Assembly (NCBI RefSeq): GCF_042453785.1
Contig: NC_091670.1
Coordinates: forward strand, 40,311,501 to 40,375,500
DNA from: Malus domestica
Lineage: Eukaryota; Streptophyta; Magnoliopsida; Rosales; Rosaceae
Reading direction: 5' to 3'
DNA: 64,000 bases
Positions 22,422-34,504 of this stretch are shown here, in pieces. A model generated the notes under the pieces. The model had not been told where the DNA came from, ran no database searches, and worked only from the letters and a program-made list of their open reading frames with translations. The translations under genes and the position numbers were made by a program. Each line of letters opens with the position of its first letter. Within the stretch, counting starts at the first letter, position 1.

Positions 22422-23086
22422 TAATGTTATTCTTACCATGTTTTTGTATCACAATTATATACCACCTTAGATGGCATATGATGTAGATAGCCACATCATT
22501 TAAATTAATAAGCATTTAATTTCAAAATGTTAATCAATAATTAATAAAATGATTGTTAATTAAATGATGATTATGGTATACAAGGAGTCTCCTTCTTCCT
22601 TCCCCTTTCCATTCTGCTTTTTCTTCCTACCACTTTCTGTTTTTTTTTTCATGCCAGTTTTTGTATTGATTTCTATTGATTTCCATGATTATGGTCAATC
22701 TTTATAGAATTTACTCGTATACCACAACCACCATTGATTTCTATCTCTAGACTCATGCCCCGTAGCCCTAATCCTCATTCCCCTTCAAGTATTTCTGTCT
22801 CCAATCTTCTTTGGTACTCCATGGTTGTTCATCTCGTGATTTTTTTTTATTATTTCATTAAGTAACGCCTATTAGCTTTCATGCGAATTAGGAGTCAAAA
22901 TCAAATTTGTCTATCGGATTAGGGTTCATGCCCAATTAAGTTACTAACGCAAGAGAGATTTTGAAGTCTACAATTTTCCTTATTTAAGTGTTTTAATTAA
23001 TAAGAAAATTGAAATTAAACGATTTAGCTTGTCCAACTCATCTGCCACCTAAGATGGTAAATAAATGTGGTAAGAATAGCATTACT
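22422..23086. mobile_element. TIR element of the ATTCTTACCAT family, copy 2
   Basis: The ends AATGTTATTCTTACCATG and GTGGTAAGAATAGCATTACT are inverted, with a second inverted pair inside (CACCTTAGATGG, CCACCTAAGATGG). It is shared with block B (46375-47062), so it predates the A/B duplication. No coding domain. Confidence 0.6.
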
Positions 23087-23230
23087 CTTATCGAAATTAC
23101 AAAAAAAAAAAAAAAAAAAAAAAAAGCTGATTCAATATTTAGTTATTAAAAAAAATATAAAAAAAGTGATCAAGTAACTATCCAATACCCATGTATTGGG
23201 TGCTTTGTTTGAAAATTTTCAAAATGATAT

Positions 23231-23490
23231 TGGGCTCGTTTGGATATGTTTTTAAAATGACTGAAAGCGTTTTTAGAGAAAATATTTTTTTGATTCCAAA
23301 AGCACTTAAAGTGTTTTCTGCAAAAAGCACTTAAAGTGCTTTCTGCAAAAAGCACCAGTTATGTGCTTCTTCCTAGAAGCACTTTAAGTGTTTTTCAAGC
23401 ATTTACTTGCTTTTTTACTAAGGATTGGTTCCAAAAACATTTTCACAAAAAGTGTTTTCAGTCATTTTAAAAGTACATTCAAACGAGCTC
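23231..23490. mobile_element. MITE with 45-bp inverted ends, block A copy
   Basis: GGGCTCGTTTGGATATGTTT...AAAATGACTGAAAG is inverted at the right end (CTTTCAGTCATTTTAAAAG...AAACGAGCTC). The central part contains AAAAGCACTTAAAGTG repeats. The flanking string TTTGAAAATTTTCAAAATGATATT also occurs without the element near 24370 and 50455. The same element is at 47191-47430. Confidence 0.65.
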
Positions 23491-23526
23491 ATTGTTTTTC
23501 CTATTTTAATCAAGTGCGTCGTCCCC

Positions 23527-24362
23527 TGTTGAGAATGAATCTCATATTATGGGGAGAGGGGTCTTGCATGGATGAGAGGAGGGACCTTGCATGAGCTTAT
23601 AAGTAAGTTGGGTTACTCTCTATATTGCCAAGAGAAATTTTATTTGGACCTACTTTTCCTCTCTCTAAACCCAACTTTAATATTTTGTTACCTAAACTCT
23701 CTAGTTTACCCTCATAAATTATAAACATAAATAAACTGGAAAAAGAAAAACTCATCAAACCTATTTCCCAACTGTTCTGGCGTCTCTTCCCTGTATTTGT
23801 TGGGTCTATCTCCCTCCCGACTGTTTTTTTTCCCTGATATTCTCTGTGTGTTCCCCCACCTCTCCCACACCCACCGATTCTTTGTGGTGGCTATTCCACC
23901 CAACGTCCAGTGAATCTTTCCATTTTTCTTCTATTGCGCGTGATAGGGCCTTGCTGTTAATAGGCAAAACTAAGCGGCATCGTCGACTCTGTAAGCGACT
24001 TGTTGCAGAAGTCCAAAATGGAGTCAAAAGGATTTTGTATTGGGTCGGGTTGTTGAAGGCGATGGCTGATTTAGCAATCTCGCCTAACTACTTCTATATG
24101 CAGGAGAAGGAAGAGGGAGGAAGGTCTAAAGTGGTGGTTGAGTGGTGGCGATGTATGTGGGTTCTATCTCGGTTGAATGGGTGTAGAAAGATATTTAATT
24201 TTCAGTTTCTTATTTTATTTTGTATAAGGGATAATATCGGAATTACATAAAAAGTTTTTTTTATAGCTGGGTGTAGAAATAGTATTGTTGGGTCTAAATA
24301 AAATTACCCTATTGCCAAACATAGTATTGTTGGGTCTAAATAAAATTACCCTATTGCCAATT
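23527..24362. mobile_element. TRIM LTR remnant carrying a MULE-type insertion, block A
   Basis: The TRIM LTR starts TGTTGAGAATGAATC at 23527, as in block B at 47463. A 678-bp element (23632-24309) interrupts it, with ends GAGAAATTTTATTTGGACC and GGTCTAAATAAAATTACCC and the 9-bp flank TATTGCCAA (23623-23631 and 24310-24318). A further 40-bp partial repeat of the element end follows. The rest of the TRIM, present in B, is missing here. Interior short frames are not genes. Confidence 0.65.
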
Positions 24363-25437
24363 AGCTTTGTTTGAAAATTTTCAAAATGATATTGTTTTTA
24401 CCATTGAACCCTTGTTATATACAGTGATGGCTAATTTGTCAAGTTCTACGAAGTTGGGATACCCAGCGTTTTAGCATATAACATAACTTAGTATTACAAG
24501 CATAATTAATTAAAATAAAGGAAAATGAAGAGGATAGCTTAGTATTACAAGCATAATTAATTAAAATAAAGGCAAAAGTAACAGCCTGTCCCTAAAAATG
24601 ACGATTTTATAATCTTAACACGTGAGTTTATGAAGATGCCCTTCGAGGCAAAGTGTTGACTTGTGTTGACTACCGCATCGTGTCATGTGAGACTCATCTT
24701 CTTGGCGTATTCTCGTTTTACTTGTCACTACGGACGCATGGGCGCAAACGGGACATGATTTGGAGCTATAACGAATGAGTTATTAACATTTAAAGTTAAG
24801 GACATTTTAGTAAATTAATTAATTTCAGATTATGTTGAGGGGAAAATCTGGAGTGCCGGTGGGTGGCCCAGATTAAAGGAAATGAAGAATGGATGGTGGA
24901 GGTGTAAAGGAAAGAAGATAAAAGAAAAATGAGAGGAAGTGTGTGACTAATAGGGAGATGAGAGAGTTAGGATGGCCCAATCAGAAACAAACGAAAGGAG
25001 GAAAAAGGAGAGAAGAGGGGAGCGGGGGATCCCTTCGACCCGGTTCCATTTTCCGACCCGACCCGATCCTTTTCATCTTCTTTGATGGTTTTTCGTCGGT
25101 TTTTTCCGACGAACCACGTTATCTAACCCCTTGGAAAATGTTCCACAACCTTCCCTCAACTATTACAATCCAAAATTGTAGAAATTTAGCCATGAAAGTA
25201 TGAAAACCACACCGGTGGGTGCGGGAAACCCTTGTCGTCGATTCTCCCATTATTGCAACGATTTTCACCAATTACCACCACCTACAACATCCTCTTGAGG
25301 TCTGGAATAAAGCCCAAACAAGTTTTGCACTACTACAATATTAGCTTTAGATGGCAGATGATGGTGGCGGATTTAGAAAAATATTGTCGGATAAATTATA
25401 TCTGACACATTATTTAATTAGTGGTGAATATAAGAAA

Positions 25438-25805
25438 AATCATGTCGGTTATAACCGACATAAATTCGTGGCAGATACTAGCAGATATTAAAAAACTCAT
25501 GTCGGTTATAACCGACATAAATTCCTAGCGAATAATTACTGACAGATATTATAAAACTTCTGTCGGTTATAACCGACAATATTTTTGAATTGGGGGAATT
25601 TAAAATTTTGGGAGGGAATTTAAAATTTTGGGAGGGAATTTAAAATTTTGGAGGAAATTTTGGGGGGATTTTTACCCATATTAATTCATGGCGGATAATT
25701 ACTGACGAATATTATAAAGCTCATGTCGGTTATAACCAACAATAATGAAAATGTTTATGTCGATTTTTATTAAAAAAATGTTTCTGTCAGTTTTAACCGA
25801 CATTA
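25438..25805. repeat. CACTA subterminal palindromes, left
   Basis: The perfect palindrome TGTCGGTTATAACCGACA occurs near 25443, 25501 and 25560. A degenerate copy is near 25723, and TGTCAGTTTTAACCGACA near 25785. A short array of AATTTAAAATTTTGGGAGG (3-4 units) lies at about 25590-25660. Such subterminal repeats bind the transposase in En/Spm elements. Confidence 0.8.
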
Positions 25806-26154
25806 ATGAAAATATTCCACAGTAAAACCCCTACTTCTTCTCCTTGTGCTGGTGCCTTCTCCCTTCCCCCTTCTTTCCCCCTTTTCTCTTCTCCTCATTT
25901 CCTTTTCCTTTGTATTTTTGATTTTGACAAGGTCTCTCCTTTATTTGATTCTTTGTTGTTCATCTCTCACAAATGTAGAGAGAGTAAAGGAGATGCTTAG
26001 AGCGCTTTCTTTGTTCCTTTTTTTTTTCTTTTCATTTTTTCCCTTTTCAAACTCCGACTATGTCTTACATGGCCGGTCCCAAGCCCGGATAAAGGAGGAG
26101 GGGGAGGGCGTCAGGTAGTCGACAGCCGGCACTCCATGATCACGTCGAATCCTT

Positions 26155-28914
26155 ATGAAAATGAATCCAGAACAAAATCGCGCTAAAGCTAGGGCGCCAC
26201 CCGTAAGTGGCGCGCTGTGTGGCCCGAGCACAGTGATAAGTGAGCAAGGGTCGCTGTATCTCCATCGGCACTCGGATGCAGTGTTAAATGAGCAAGGGGG
26301 CCATAGAAACTTCTTTTCGAACGACTCCACTCAAAGTTGTTTGGGAGCATATGCTCCTATCAACTTTACCCGGGACACACAAAAGAAGTACTTTGATCCT
26401 ATTAGACGGGGGAGGGTGAAGAAGCTAGGACAGAAGGGTAGAGTTCAAGAGAGCAAAATGCGTTTAGGAACGTGGAATATAGGAACCTTAACGGGAAAAT
26501 CTATGGAAGTAGTGGAAGTTATGGTGAGGAGAAGGATAAATATTATGTGCCTACAAGAAACTAAGTGGGTTGGTAGTAAGGCAAAGGATCTAGAAAACTC
26601 AGGGTTTAAACTTTGGTATTCGGGCACAAATAGAACGAGAAACGGTGTTGGCATCATCGTGGACAAGACCTTGGTACAAGATGTTGTAGATGTCAAGAGT
26701 GTAGGAGATAGAATCATGGCAATCAAGATTGTAATAGGACAAGAACTTATCAATGTGATTAATGCGTACGCACCTCAAGTAGGGTTGGATACGAGTTCGA
26801 AGGAGAAATTTTGGGAAGATCTTGGAGACTTGGTGCAAGGAATTGCTCAGACGGAGAAGTTATTTATAGGAGGAGATTTAAATGGACACGTGGGCAGGGA
26901 GACAGGCAACTATGGAGGTTTTCATGGTGGCCATGGTTTTGGGGAGAGAAACGAGGATGGGGAAGCTATCTTGGATTTTACAATGGCATATGATCTCTTC
27001 TTAGCCAACACCTTCTTTAAGAAGAGAGAAGAACATGTGATCACCTACAAGAGTGGGTCGTCAAAAACACAAATAGATTTTCTTCTAATGAGGAAAGGGG
27101 ATCGTATAACTTGTAAGGATTGCAAAGTTATACCAGGAGAGAGCGTGGCTAATCAACATCGCTTGTTGGTGATGGATGTACATATCAAAAGAGTAAGACA
27201 AAAGAACAAGACTTGGAAGTGCCCAAGGACTAGATGGTGGAATCTAAAAGAAGAAAAACAAGTCATTTTCAAAGAGAAGGTAATCACCCAATGTGTGTGG
27301 GATAGAGAGGGGGAAGCTAGCCAAATGTGGGATTTCATGGCTAGTTGTATCCGAAAAGTAGCAAAAGAGGTATTAGGAGAGTCTAAGGGCTTTGCCCCAC
27401 ACTAAAAGGAATCTTGGTGGTGGAATGAGGAGGTACAAACAAAGGTGAAGGCTAAGAAGGAATGTTGTAAAGCCTTATACAAGGAGAGGACCGATGAAAA
27501 TGGTGAAAGGTATAGAAAAGCGAAGCAAGAGGCGAAGAAAGCTGTCAGAGAAGCTAAGTTAGCGGCTTACGACGATATGTATAAACGACTAGATACCAAA
27601 GAAGGAGAGTTGGATATCTATAAACTATCTAGAGCAAAGGAAAAGAAGACAAGGGACCTAAACCAAGTGAGGTGCATCAAGGATGAGGATGGAAAGGTTC
27701 TTGCTACAGAGAACGCGGTTAAAGACAGATGGAGAGGTTATTTTCATAATCTTTTCAATGAAGGACATGAAATGAGTGCTTCTTTAGGGGAGTTGAGTAA
27801 CTCAGAAGAGTGTAGAAACTACTCTTTTTATCGTCGAATCCGGAAGGAAGAAGTGGTTGTAGCTTTGAAGAAGATGAAGCATAAAAAAGCAATAGGCCCA
27901 GACAATATACCAATCGAAGTGTGGAAACTTTTGGGAGAGACAGGTATAACATGGCTCACTGACCTTTTCAATAGGATTTTGAAAACGAAAAAGATGCCAA
28001 ATGAGTGGCGAACGAGCACTTTGGTGCCTATCTACAAGAATAAGGGCGACGTACAAAATTGCATGAACTATAGGGGTATTAAGCTAATGAGTCATACAAT
28101 GAAGCTCTGGGAGAGAGTCATTGAGCATAGATTGAGGCAAGAGACACGGGTTTCGGACAACCAATTCGGGTTCATGCCAGGGCGCTCAACCATGGAGGCA
28201 ATCTATCTCTTACGAAGATTGATGGAAAGATATAGAGATGGGAAAAATGATTTACACATGGTCTTTATAGATTTGGAAAAAGCGTATGATAGGGTCCCAA
28301 GAGACATTCTTTGGAGGATTTTAAAGAAGAAAGGAGTACGAGTAGCATATATCCAAGCTATAAAGGACATGTATGAAGAAGCAAAGACTGCCGTAAGAAC
28401 TCATGAAGGACAAACCGAAAGCTTTCCCATAACTGTAGGATTACATCAAGGCTCATCCTTAAGTCCTTACCTTTTTGCGTTGGTAATGGATGAGTTAACA
28501 GGACATATTCAAGATGATATTCCTTGGTGTATGCTTTTCGCAGACGATATAGTGTTGATAGATGAAACTCAGGAAGGGGTAAATGCAAAGCTTAACCTTT
28601 GGAGAGAAGTGTTGGAATCTAAAGGTCTTCGCCTAAGCCGATCAAAGACAGAATATATGGAGTGCAAGTTCAGTGCAAATGGAGGCCAAAACGAGTTAGG
28701 GGTGAGGATCGGAGATCAAGAAATACCAAAGAGTGACCGTTTTCGTTACCTAGGATCTATCTTGCAAAAGAACGGAGAATTAGATGGAGATCTCAACCAT
28801 AGAATACAAGCTGGATGGATGAAGTGGAAGAGTGCATCTGACGTGTTGTGTGACCGTCGTATGCCACTGAAGCTCAAAGGAAAATTTTATAGGACGGCAA
28901 TAAGGTCGGCGATG
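26155..28914 (+). pseudogene. RTE endonuclease-reverse transcriptase, 5' part
   Basis: An apurinic-type endonuclease comes first (MRLGTWNIGTLTGKS, CLQETKW, NAYAPQVG, FIGGDLNGHVG, TQIDFLLMR, NQHRLLVMDV). The reverse transcriptase follows ([75 protein letters not shown]). One in-frame stop (TAA at 27403) separates the two; otherwise the frame is continuous from 26155. After about 28914 the frame leaves RTE sequence. It is broken and unlikely to be active. Confidence 0.92.
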
Positions 28915-28920
28915 ATTCAA

Positions 28921-29233
28921 CTTGGCGGGTTCGAGCAAATAGGCGTTGGGCCATATTAGACACAGAACCTGCACACTGAACACTGAGAGCTAGCGAATCC
29001 TTAACAGCTAACTCATCAGACCGTTTGGAAAGTAGTCTGTTATCTTTGGGAGTGAGAAGGTTCCTGGCCACCACCGCAGCGGTCATATCATTCTTCATCA
29101 CGGAATCCCCAACGGTAAGAGGACCAGTAGGGGAGACAAAGGATGGGCGCCATATGTTGTCTGGAGAAGGCGGGGCTGCCTCTTCAACAAGGTTCAAGTC
29201 AAAACGACGGTCGGAGGGGCCAGACATTTTCAA
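28921..29233 (-). CDS. LARD-associated conserved frame of unknown function, partial
   Basis: About 104 residues are open from the Met at 29233-29231 to the RTE junction. They include [18 protein letters not shown] and [20 protein letters not shown], and end [15 protein letters not shown] before foreign residues. No enzymatic motif is seen. In complete Rosaceae copies, as I recall them, a coiled-coil region follows, which is cut off here. A gag-like or structural role is possible but unproven. Confidence 0.5.
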
Positions 29234-29370
29234 AGGTGTTGAAGAGAGAAGAGGTCGGACAAATCAAGATCTTAGAAGTGCAAGAATGAAGCTTCTACTG
29301 GTGGAGATTCAAGTGTGCTTTGGAACTTAATGCCAGCCCCTATAAAAATCTGCACTCGACGGAGCTTCAG

Positions 29371-31340
29371 AAATCGAAGAGGCGTTTGCTTTCTCAAAAG
29401 CTGGGCTGCTTAGAGATCACGAGGGTTGATCTCAGGAATCGAAGAGGCGTTTGCTTTCTCAAAAGTTGGGCTGCTCAAAGACCACGAAGGCCGATCTCAG
29501 AAATCGAAGAGGCGCTCACTTTCTCAAAAACTGGGCTCCCCAGAGACCACGAGGGCCGATCTCAAAAATCGAAGAGGCACCTACTTTTCCAGCCTTGTCA
29601 GCACCTGTCACACGCACACTCAGCTTTGCGGAAATTATGGGCATTCTGTCGAAGACTTCTGGGGAAGTAGAAAACACATGAATCTTACTGTTCAATCACC
29701 CACTTCCCACACGCAATAATAGCTCATGGGTACCACAGATAACTTTGCCAAAGTTCTCTGCCAAAGTTGAGCACGTGAAGCTTGCAGCTCCCACTACATC
29801 GCTCTGACCAAGAAGGGTAAAAGAATAGCAAAGAAACAGCACTAACAAAGTTTAGACCCATAAATTTTGAAGGTCTAGCTACCATATTATTACCCACAAG
29901 GGTAAAGGAACAGTACCACTGCTGGATAATTGGAAAGTCCCTATGTGTCAACCTCTGTGCTTCGTGGCAAGGTAGACTAGCAAACATGCCCAACCTTTAC
30001 TCACATTCGAGAAAACACTCCCAATAAGATTGCTTGCTCCAAAATCGAAGAGGCACCGTCCTCCGAATCTCGAGAGCCAGACTCCCAACATGACTACTTT
30101 CTTAAAAATCGAAGAGAGGGTAAAGGAACAGTACCATTGCTGGATAATTGGAAAGTCCATGTGTGTCAACCTCTGTGCTTCGTGGCAAGGTAGACTAGCA
30201 AACATGCCCAACCTTTACTCACATTCGAGAAAACACTCCCAACAAGATTGCTTGCTCCAAAATCGAAGAGGCACCGCCCTCCGAATCTCGAGAGCCAGAC
30301 TCCCAACATGATTACTTTCTCAAAAATCGAAGAGACACTGCTCCCCGAATCTTCGAGAGCCAGACCCCCAGCATGATTGCTTTCTCAAAAATCGATGAGG
30401 CATCGTTCTCCGAATCAATCGAAGAGGCGCTCGCTTTCTCAAAAGCTGGGCTGCTCAGAGACCACGAGGGCCGATCTCAGAAATCGAAGAGGCACTTACT
30501 TTTCTAGCCTTGTCAGCACCTGTCACACGCACACTCAGCTTTGCAGAAATTATGGGCATTCTGTCGAAGACTTCTGGTGAAGTAGAAAGCACATTAATCC
30601 TACTGTTCAATCACCCACTTCCCACACGCAACAATAGCTCATGGGTACCACAGATAACTTTGCCAAAGTTCTCTGCCAAAGTTGAGCACGTGAAGCTTGC
30701 AGCTCCCACTACATCGCTCTGACCAAGAAAGGTAAAAGAATAGCAAAGAAACAGCACTAACAAAGTTTAGACACATAAATTTTGAAGGTCTAGCTACCAT
30801 ATTATTACCCACAAGGGTAAAGGAACAGTACCACTGCTGGATAATTGGAAAGTCCCTGTGTGTCAACCTATGTGCTTCGTGGCAAGGTAGACTAGCAAAC
30901 ATGCCCAACCTTTACTCACATTCGAGAAAACACTCCCAACAAGATTGCTTGCTCCAAAATCGAAGAGGCACTGTCCTCCGAATCTCGAGAGCCAGACTCC
31001 CAACATGACTACTTTCTCAAAAGCGAAGAGAGGGTAAAGGAACAGTACCATTGCTGGATAATTGGAAAGTCCCTGTGTGTCAACCTTTGTGCTTCATGGC
31101 AAGGTAGACTAGCAAACATGCCCAACCTTTACTCACATTCGAGACAACACTCCCAACAGGATTGCTTGCTCCAAAATCAAGAGGCACCGCCCTCCGAATC
31201 TCGAGAGCCAAACTCCCAACATGATTACTTCCTCAAAAATCGAAGAGACACTGCTCTCCGAATCTCGAGAGCCAGACCCCCAGCATGATTGCTTTCTCAA
31301 AAATCGAAAAGGCATCGTTCTCCGAATCTCGAGAGCCAGA
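29371..31340. repeat. Nested tandem repeats of the LARD element
   Basis: Three scales are visible. A 65-66 bp unit with AATCGAAGAGGCG...CTTTCTCAAAAGCTGGGCTG repeats four times (29371-29630). A unit of about 217 bp starting GGGTAAAGGAACAGTACCA occurs near 29900, 30118, 30815 and 31032. The last pair repeats the first as part of a 915-bp duplication. The motif AATCGAAGAG recurs more than a dozen times. Confidence 0.85.
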
Positions 31341-32722
31341 TACCACAGACCACTTTTTCAAAGTGCTCTGACAGAGTTAAAACATGTGAAACTGGCAGCT
31401 CCCACTACCGTGCTATGACCAAGCAGGGTAAAGGAATAGCATTACTACTTGTTGTTAGGGAGACTCCTATATATGTCGACCTCCATCCCCAACGGACAGG
31501 CAGACCTGCAAAAATGCTCAACCCTTCATCATATCTGAGTGGGCACTCCCAACGAAGCCTTTCGAAATATTCAGCTTTCTTTCCCCCCGATAATACCTCT
31601 GCAAACAAGCTATACTAGAGCAAGAATATCTCATATCATCAGGGTTAAAAGCAAGAGTATCCCATATCATGCTTTTTCCCTGTCTTTTCCTTTGGCCTTG
31701 TTTTTACCTGCAAGACAAGGAGAAAGAGAGCAATCAGTCAGCACTTGGAATCAAGCTTCCAACCAGGAAATGACTGCCTGGAACCCCTTACTTGGCATTG
31801 CTCTCGAGTACTCATCTTCAACATCTTATGTTTCCAGGGAAGATTCTGCATCTGCTTGAGGAACAGATAGGGCAAGTGCGAAGGATACAAGGAAGCATGC
31901 GGAGACAAGCGTAACAGCACACGTGCCGATACATCCATTACTCTGTCAAAAGCAAAAGTATCCCATATCAGCAGGGTGGAACGTACTCTAGATTTGATGG
32001 ACTTGTTTTGACCCTCAAATTCTTCAGTCGGCCTTATATTCTGGAGGAAACCAGAAAACCCTCCAGCTCAGTTCAAGAATAAGCCTGTGGAAAGTTACTT
32101 CTTCAAAAGCAAAAGTATCTCATATCATCTCTTCTCATTTTTCTTCTCTTTATCCTTCATGCTGCTGCAAGATGGGGAGAAGGTGAACAATCAGTCGGAG
32201 CTCTGATTGCTTACCTTGTCTGTCACCTCTTTCAGCAGACCCCCTAGCTCGGCGACTTGGGGGACTCCTACTAAATGGTTTGTATCGCGCTTGACCAAGC
32301 CTGAAACTACAAGTAAGCTTCAAGTGAAATTGATACATTACCTTGTGCATCTCCACCAGTTAAAGATACCACCCCTGGATGGAGGAAGAGTACTTCCAGA
32401 GAAGATGCCACATCTACCTATGAGACAGATAAGGCAAGTCAAGACGACACCACACTCCGATACTTAGAAGTTTCGTGATTATGAGATCATTCTCCCACAA
32501 TATTTCCTAATGTCATTTGTACTAAATCATTCACTTGTACTCACTAAAGGAGAGCTTGAACCTATGTACTTGTGTAAACCCTTCACAATTAATGAGAACT
32601 CTTCTATTCCGTGGACGTAGCCAATCTGGGTGAACCACGTACATCTTGTGTTTGCTTTCCTATCTCTATCCATTTATATACTTATCCACACTAATGACCG
32701 GAGCAATCTAGCGAAGATCACA

Positions 32723-33338
32723 AAAAGCGACCGTTTTCGCTACCTAGGATCTATCTTGCAAGAGAACGGAGAATTAGATGGAGATCTCAACCATAGAATA
32801 CGAGCTGGATGGATGAAGTGTAAGAGTGCATCCGGCGTGTTGTGTGACTATCGTAGGCCACTGAAGCTCAAAGGAAAATTTTATAGGACGGCAATAAGGC
32901 CAGCGATGTTGTATGGCACAGAATGTTGGGCGGTGAAGCATCAACACGTACACAAAATGGGTGTAGCGGAGATGAGGATGCTTCGTGGGATGTGTGGGCA
33001 CACGAGAAAGGATAAGATTGGGAATGAGGATATCCGAGGTAAAGTAGGAGTAGCCGAAATTGTAGGAAAGATGAGAGAAAATCGGCTCCGGTGATTTGGA
33101 CATGTGCAAAGAAGGCCGACTGACGCTCCGATTCGAAGATGTGACTACGGGACAGAGGTTCAGGGCCGAAGGGGTAGAGGAAGACCTAGGAAAACTTTGG
33201 AAGAGACTCTAAGAAAAGACTTAGAGTACTTGGATCTAACGGAGGACATGACACAAAACCGAGCGCAATGGCGTTCTAGGATTCATATAGCCGACCCCAC
33301 TTAGTGGGAAAAGGCTTTGTTGTTGTTGTTGTTGTTGT
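32723..33338 (+). pseudogene. RTE reverse transcriptase C-terminus and 3' end
   Basis: The frame ([18 protein letters not shown]...) reads through GTECWAVKHQHVHKMGVAEM and GRRGRGRPRKTLEETL to HIADPT and a stop at 33302. One internal TGA lies at 33092, where the family usually has a Trp codon. 32723-32910 duplicates 28730-28914 with about ten differences, so the two RTE parts come from different copies or from a converted copy. The tail (TTG)n ends at 33338. Confidence 0.88.
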
Positions 33339-33416
33339 ATTTTTTCCCTTTTCAAAATCGAAATGTTCTAAATTATTTCACTAATCCTTGCTAGTTTGAA
33401 CTGCAGGAGTCTGTCT

Positions 33417-33828
33417 CTGGATTTGAAAGATTATCTGGACTTACAGTTTTGAAGAATTGGGATTCTAGTGTTACACATATTATTGCATCGACAGATGAAA
33501 ATGAAGCATGCAGAAGAACCCTTAAAATTTTGATGGGTATCTTGGAGGGGAAGTGGATTCTGAGTGTGGAGTGAGTTTTACTGTTTTCGTTTTAATTGTT
33601 CTTCCTCAAGTGCTTGGACTTTACAATTGTAATGAGTACAGAAGCCGAAATGAGATATTGATATACATGTTCACATTGCTGATAATTCGTTATCCGTCTG
33701 TTTGTGTAGGAATTAATGCTTGCACATAAGTAATGAAACTAGTTAATGAGGAGCCTTATGAAATCAACGTTGACATTTATGGAATCAGGGATGGTCCTCG
33801 ACTTGGTAGACTAAGGCTGCAGAACAAG
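33417..33828 (+). pseudogene. Captured BRCA1/BARD1-like BRCT exons
   Basis: Two exon-like blocks lie inside the CACTA element. 33417-33570, after a CTGCAG acceptor, reads FERLSGLTVLKNWDSSVTHI, then IASTDENEACRRTLKILMGI and LEGKWILSVE, followed by a GTGAGT donor. 33710-33828 reads MKLVNEEPYEINVDIYGIRD and GPRLGRLRLQNK before GTTAGC. This is the first BRCT repeat and linker of plant BRCA1/BARD1-type DNA-repair proteins. The second block begins with a damaged acceptor-side codon (loss of the Trp) and stops at 33718 and 33730, so the fragment is not functional. Whether the donor was BRCA1 or BARD1 is not resolved. Confidence 0.8.
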
Positions 33829-34504
33829 GTTAGCTTTTCCTCGAGTTTAACTATCATCACGAAAACTTTAGATTTTCATGGATTCACCATAGGCATTGTT
33901 AATCTTGTTCAGTCCATAAATAGGTTACACACTTATCTTAACAAAGGTGAGACCTTCTCAATTCCTCATCGAGATGAATCAAGAGCATAATTGTAGCAGT
34001 GATCAAGAGCAATTTTTTTATGTTTCTTCCAAATTGTTGAGATGAATCATCTGTGTTTTGTTCTAATAATCTTACAAATTTGTTGAGCAATTTTTGTAAA
34101 GTCAGAATCTTTGGTTTCGGTTGTGAGGTATCTGATTTGGGTATATGTGTTTTGCAGGGCACGGTGGTTGTGGCGGAGGAAGATTAGGATTGACGACAGA
34201 GCTCTGGCCATGAACTATCAGCTCTGTCTTTCTCTCTCTAACTATGAATTGAATACAAAAGTCTGTGTTGATATGGAAAATGTAGCTCAAAATTATTACA
34301 CAAATGGCAAAAAAAAAAAGTTCGAGTGTGGAGTTTCACTTACTGATACAGGGCTTTTGAAACAGGGTTGTCTAGACTGTAGAAGAAATCCATGGCTTTT
34401 GGAAGAGGGGATGTTCCAAATCTATCTTTTCTCCCTCTCTAATGTTCTTCGAGGGGTTCTTGTGATGCAAAAAGTGGTTTATATATATTTTTTATTATTA
34501 ATAA
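33829..34504 (+). other. CACTA interior, probably more captured sequence
   Basis: This begins with intron-like sequence after the GTTAGC donor. Near 34157 a TTTTGCAG acceptor precedes a stretch that is open for over 100 codons (to 34554) but shows no domain I recognise. It may be a further captured fragment. Confidence 0.35.

Larger units (their letters stand above)
28915..32722 (-). mobile_element. LARD-like non-autonomous LTR element, left-truncated, inside RTE
   Basis: RTE sequence stops after GGCGATG at 28914 and resumes at about 32723. The insert holds a minus-strand frame at its left edge (28921-29233) that begins [20 protein letters not shown], then long tandem repeats (29371-31340). 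An LTR-like right part follows, with AATTAATGAGAACTCTTCTA and GGTGAACCACGTACATCTTG and ending AGATCACA. No gag or pol is present. The left LTR is missing. I recall this frame as common in Rosaceae repeats. Confidence 0.6.
26052..33338 (+). mobile_element. RTE-type LINE nested in the CACTA element
   Basis: It is flanked by the 18-bp direct repeat ATTTTTTCCCTTTTCAAA (26034-26051 and 33339-33356). The 3' end is CCCACTTAGTGGGAAAAGGC followed by (TTG)n, characteristic of plant RTE elements. The 5' end has CGGTCCCAAGCCCGGATAAA. It is interrupted by a LARD-like element (28915-32722), and the host RTE sequence overlaps by about 190 bp across the interruption. Confidence 0.9.

Noticed and set aside
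32150..32467. Open frames on both strands in the LARD right part
   Set aside because: They lie in LTR-like non-coding sequence without domains.
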